Assembly (NCBI GenBank): GCA_002433025.1
Contig: DJGZ01000073.1
Coordinates: 1 to 64,000 of the forward strand
Direction of reading: 5' to 3'
DNA: 64,000 nt
Origin: Bacteroidales bacterium UBA5833
Lineage (GTDB): Bacteria > Bacteroidota > Bacteroidia > Bacteroidales > Lentimicrobiaceae
The notes beneath the pieces are model-generated. The model was not told where the DNA came from. It did not search any database and was given only the letters and a program-made list of their open reading frames with translations. Shown here in pieces: positions 62,085-64,000 of this stretch; positions within the stretch are counted from its first letter, which is position 1, and every line of letters begins with the position of its first letter. The position numbers were made by a program, and so were the translations under genes.

Positions 62085-63440
62085 TTAATTCATAAGTGAT
62101 TCTTCGGACTTTTGGTTCATTTCTGATAATGCCTTCCTGAGTTCTTTATTCTCTGATTGCAAATATTTTACTGCTTCGATAAGGTAAGGGATCAGTCCGA
62201 TATAATTAACCCCTTTGATTCCGTCAGCGTTTTCAGATACAAGTTCCGGAAATATTTTCTCCACTTCCTGGGCCAGGAGACCGGTTTGCAGTGCGGCATC
62301 GCGGTTGGTATCTTTCCAGTTGAAGTGATAACCGTTCAGCTTTTTAAGTGAGGTCAGCGGGTCCCCGAGCTTCCGGATATTTTCTTTCAGCCGTTCATCG
62401 CTGTTCTGTGTGAGTGTGCCCATAAGCGTGGCATTGCCGTTGCCGCGAAGACTCAGAATGTCGCCGGTGCCCTGGTAAAAGAAATTGAAATAGGCTCCGG
62501 TGTTGGTGGAGGCGGTTAAGCCATAGAGGTCCCAGAAGTTGGAAGGGCGTCCGGTATTCTTAAAGCTGATTCGTGAGCCGTCGCCGGAATTGTTTGATTC
62601 TTCCACCAGCAGATGGCCGGTGCCGGTAGCACTATTGAACCGGATATGCAGTCGCGCTTCGGGAGCGCTGACACCTACTCCGATATTGCCGCTTTTCATC
62701 AGGACAAACGCATCACTGCGGTTTGTGGTGGAGGTGCCATTGCCAATGGAAAAGAGCCGGTCCGCTGAGTTCCAGTCAAATACACCGCCAGCCGGGGTAT
62801 AAGAGGTGTTATACCTGCCCAGGGCAGTCTCTACCAGAGAAGGAGCAACTGTATTCTGCCCCCAGGCTGTTGAGTAATACGCTGAGGCAGTAGATCCAAC
62901 ACCCCATGCTGTGGAATGATCTCCAAAGGCATTTGTATAAGTACCCCATGCGGTTGAATAGTTAGCGGTGGCATCGGTGTTGAATCCAAAAGTGAAACTA
63001 TTGAATCCTGATGCATTGGTTTGATTTCCAAAGGCAAATGAAAAGTCTCCCGAAGCAACGTTCTGGCTGCCCATTGCAACTGACTGCGAACCTGATGCGG
63101 TTGTTGACAGGCCTGCGGCAAAGGAATAATTGCCAATGTTGACTTTATCCCAGTTGGTTTCGAGAGCCCTTCCAACCCTGAAGGCTGCTTTGTCGGGATA
63201 CCACATCATGCGGGTACCCGGGCCCGAAGCGGGAGGGTCGCCCTGATTGCTGATAATTGATTTATATTCTCCGGTAAAAAGCACGTTGCCCTCGCCCGAA
63301 GCAAGCCCTAAGGTATGGAGCAGGGCAGAGGGTGCTGGTGGAGCCGGATCGTTGGAGATCATTACGCCCTGGGCAAAAGAATTGATTGTGATAGCTGCTG
63401 CAATAAGCGTGAAGGATATAACTAAGACTGGCGGTTTCAT
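62085..63440 (-). CDS. Surface protein with YadA-like head repeats and S74 autocleavage domain
   Basis: A 451-residue exported protein. A signal peptide (cleavage after FAQ, residue 24) precedes seven 14-residue repeats at 103-200 with the pattern G-x-x-S-x-A-x-G, as in YadA/Hia head domains. A tail-fibre-like middle follows (NIGVGVSAPEARLHI). The C-terminal 105 residues are a peptidase S74 chaperone domain with NSDERLKENI; Ser347 is the expected cleavage point. A coiled coil (YLQSENKELRKALSEM) ends the protein. Such proteins form trimers. It is chromosomal here, with no phage structural genes nearby. Confidence 0.9.
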   Translation of the reverse strand: MKPPVLVISFTLIAAAITINSFAQGVMISNDPAPPAPSALLHTLGLASGEGNVLFTGEYKSIISNQGDPPASGPGTRMMWYPDKAAFRVGRALETNWDKVNIGNYSFAAGLSTTASGSQSVAMGSQNVASGDFSFAFGNQTNASGFNSFTFGFNTDATANYSTAWGTYTNAFGDHSTAWGVGSTASAYYSTAWGQNTVAPSLVETALGRYNTSYTPAGGVFDWNSADRLFSIGNGTSTTNRSDAFVLMKSGNIGVGVSAPEARLHIRFNSATGTGHLLVEESNNSGDGSRISFKNTGRPSNFWDLYGLTASTNTGAYFNFFYQGTGDILSLRGNGNATLMGTLTQNSDERLKENIRKLGDPLTSLKKLNGYHFNWKDTNRDAALQTGLLAQEVEKIFPELVSENADGIKGVNYIGLIPYLIEAVKYLQSENKELRKALSEMNQKSEESLMN

Positions 63441-63500
63441 ATGTTGTTCTTGAAGTTGAATTTTTTCAAGCTTTGATTATTGCTTCACTACTTCAACGCC

Positions 63501-63926
63501 TTACTGCGGACCTATGGCCAGGCAGGCAACAGTAACAGTGCTCAGATTAAGTGTTCCGGTACCGACATTGGTCACATAAAATGAGGTGCTGCTGCTGTTC
63601 GAAGCCCAGGGTATAATGTTAAGCCAGCCCAGGTAGCCGGAGGTTCCTGAGGCGGTTGTTATTTGTGCGACGATAACCCGAGGCGTTCCGCTGAATGTTT
63701 CCCCATAAGAGATGGCTCCGCTCTCAAAACCTACTCCCGCGCCGGCATTAATGGAAAATGTGAATGAGAAGGGTACAATCTTATACTGCGTTCCGGAGTT
63801 GCTGCGCACGATGCCGCGGTTATTCTGAACGAGTAAATTGCCCTCCGTGGTCAGGTTTCCTGTAACCCGCATGTTGCCCTGAAAGCGTGAACTCCCTGAA
63901 AGGTCGAGCGCATATGAACTGTTGAA
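63501..63926 (-). pseudogene. Tail-fibre-like or lectin-like surface protein fragment
   Basis: An open frame of 123 residues from ATG 63872 continues upstream to a TAG at 63929-63927. The added residues NSSYALDLSGSSRFQGN look like genuine tail-fibre stalk sequence leading into NMRVTGNLTTEGNLLVQNN. One frame away, the bases before the TAG read LYGDATGGLVQ, which would join if one base near 63922 were removed. I therefore suspect a frameshift or truncation at the 5' end. The remaining part (FSFTFSINAGAGVGFESGAIS, RVIVAQITT) resembles small beta-sandwich, lectin-like domains. It is the upstream neighbour of the S74 protein. Confidence 0.55.
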
Positions 63927-64000
63927 CTAAACCTCCGGTAGCATCCCCGTAAAGATACAAAAATGCCTTTTTTCTGATATATAGGTAATCTATCACCAAA

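Noticed and set aside
1..64000. tRNA or rRNA genes
   Set aside because: I scanned the intergenic gaps for T-loop and anticodon-arm patterns and found none that fold; GTTCAA matches at 35-216 and near 13110 are not in cloverleaf context.

Overview
The window looks like a chromosomal segment of an uncultured or lightly studied member of the Bacteroidota, probably Bacteroidales-like and at least partly anaerobic. Supporting signs are family markers largely confined to that phylum (DUF2851, DUF5777 beta-barrel, DUF2764 inside a V-type ATPase operon, GH97, LysM plus periplasmic-binding fusion), a T9SS type A sorting domain, signal peptides ending in A-Q, and repeated -7 promoter boxes of the Bacteroidetes form TAnnTTTG in front of genes. 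I see no rRNA, tRNA, integrase, transposase or CRISPR array; most of the window is core genome, with accessory or surface-protein character at the two ends.

Layout. 1-480 is non-coding and made of two short-period repeats (an 8-bp unit repeated about 23 times, then a degenerate 7-bp unit). 481-8950 holds a transglycosylase with a long AsmA-like N-terminus, dnaE, trxA, a DUF58 protein, purine nucleoside phosphorylase and a DUF493 protein. 9002-11427 is a minus-strand block rny - 6S-like RNA - zapA - coiled-coil protein. 11794-17667 holds DUF2851, a LeuT-like sodium symporter with a tiny overlapping membrane partner gene that is easily missed, a helix-hairpin-helix protein and a TPR membrane protein. 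17774-20582 is a minus-strand set of rhomboid protease, DUF5777 barrel and two haem-binding lipoproteins. 20765-30952 holds an S41 protease, a dihydroorotate-dehydrogenase-like protein, a BaiN-type flavoprotein, a sigma-54 response regulator tail-to-tail with a hybrid kinase, a coiled-coil lipoprotein and a metallo-hydrolase. 30997-34536 holds a T9SS-exported BNR protein, a YdeI-like protein and a TolB-like propeller.

34631-38222 is a nitric-oxide defence set: an NsrR-like Rrf2 regulator with three Cys ligands, a quinol NO reductase and the iron-sulfur repair protein RIC. 38560-45955 concerns galactose: a GH97 glycosidase with the retaining-type Asp, mutarotase and galactokinase, with transketolase between. 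46097-49715 is guaA plus a LysM/periplasmic-binding protein. 49739-52222 is a ZnuABC-type metal importer.

52578-60409 is a complete-looking bacterial V/A-type ATPase operon (E, DUF2764, A, B, D, I, K, then DUF4342). Its K subunit keeps, at constant offset, all five residues that bind Na+ in Enterococcus hirae NtpK, so a sodium-coupled enzyme is the best reading; the LeuT-like symporter could draw on the same sodium gradient. The window closes with trigger factor and two surface proteins of tail-fibre type, the last of which appears broken or truncated at its 5' end.

The least ordinary signals are the 6S-like RNA beside zapA, the sodium signature in the V-ATPase, the hairpins between ATPase genes, a compact cluster of inverted repeats upstream of that operon, several promoters placed so close to start codons that leaderless mRNAs are implied, and the overlapping small partner gene of the sodium symporter.
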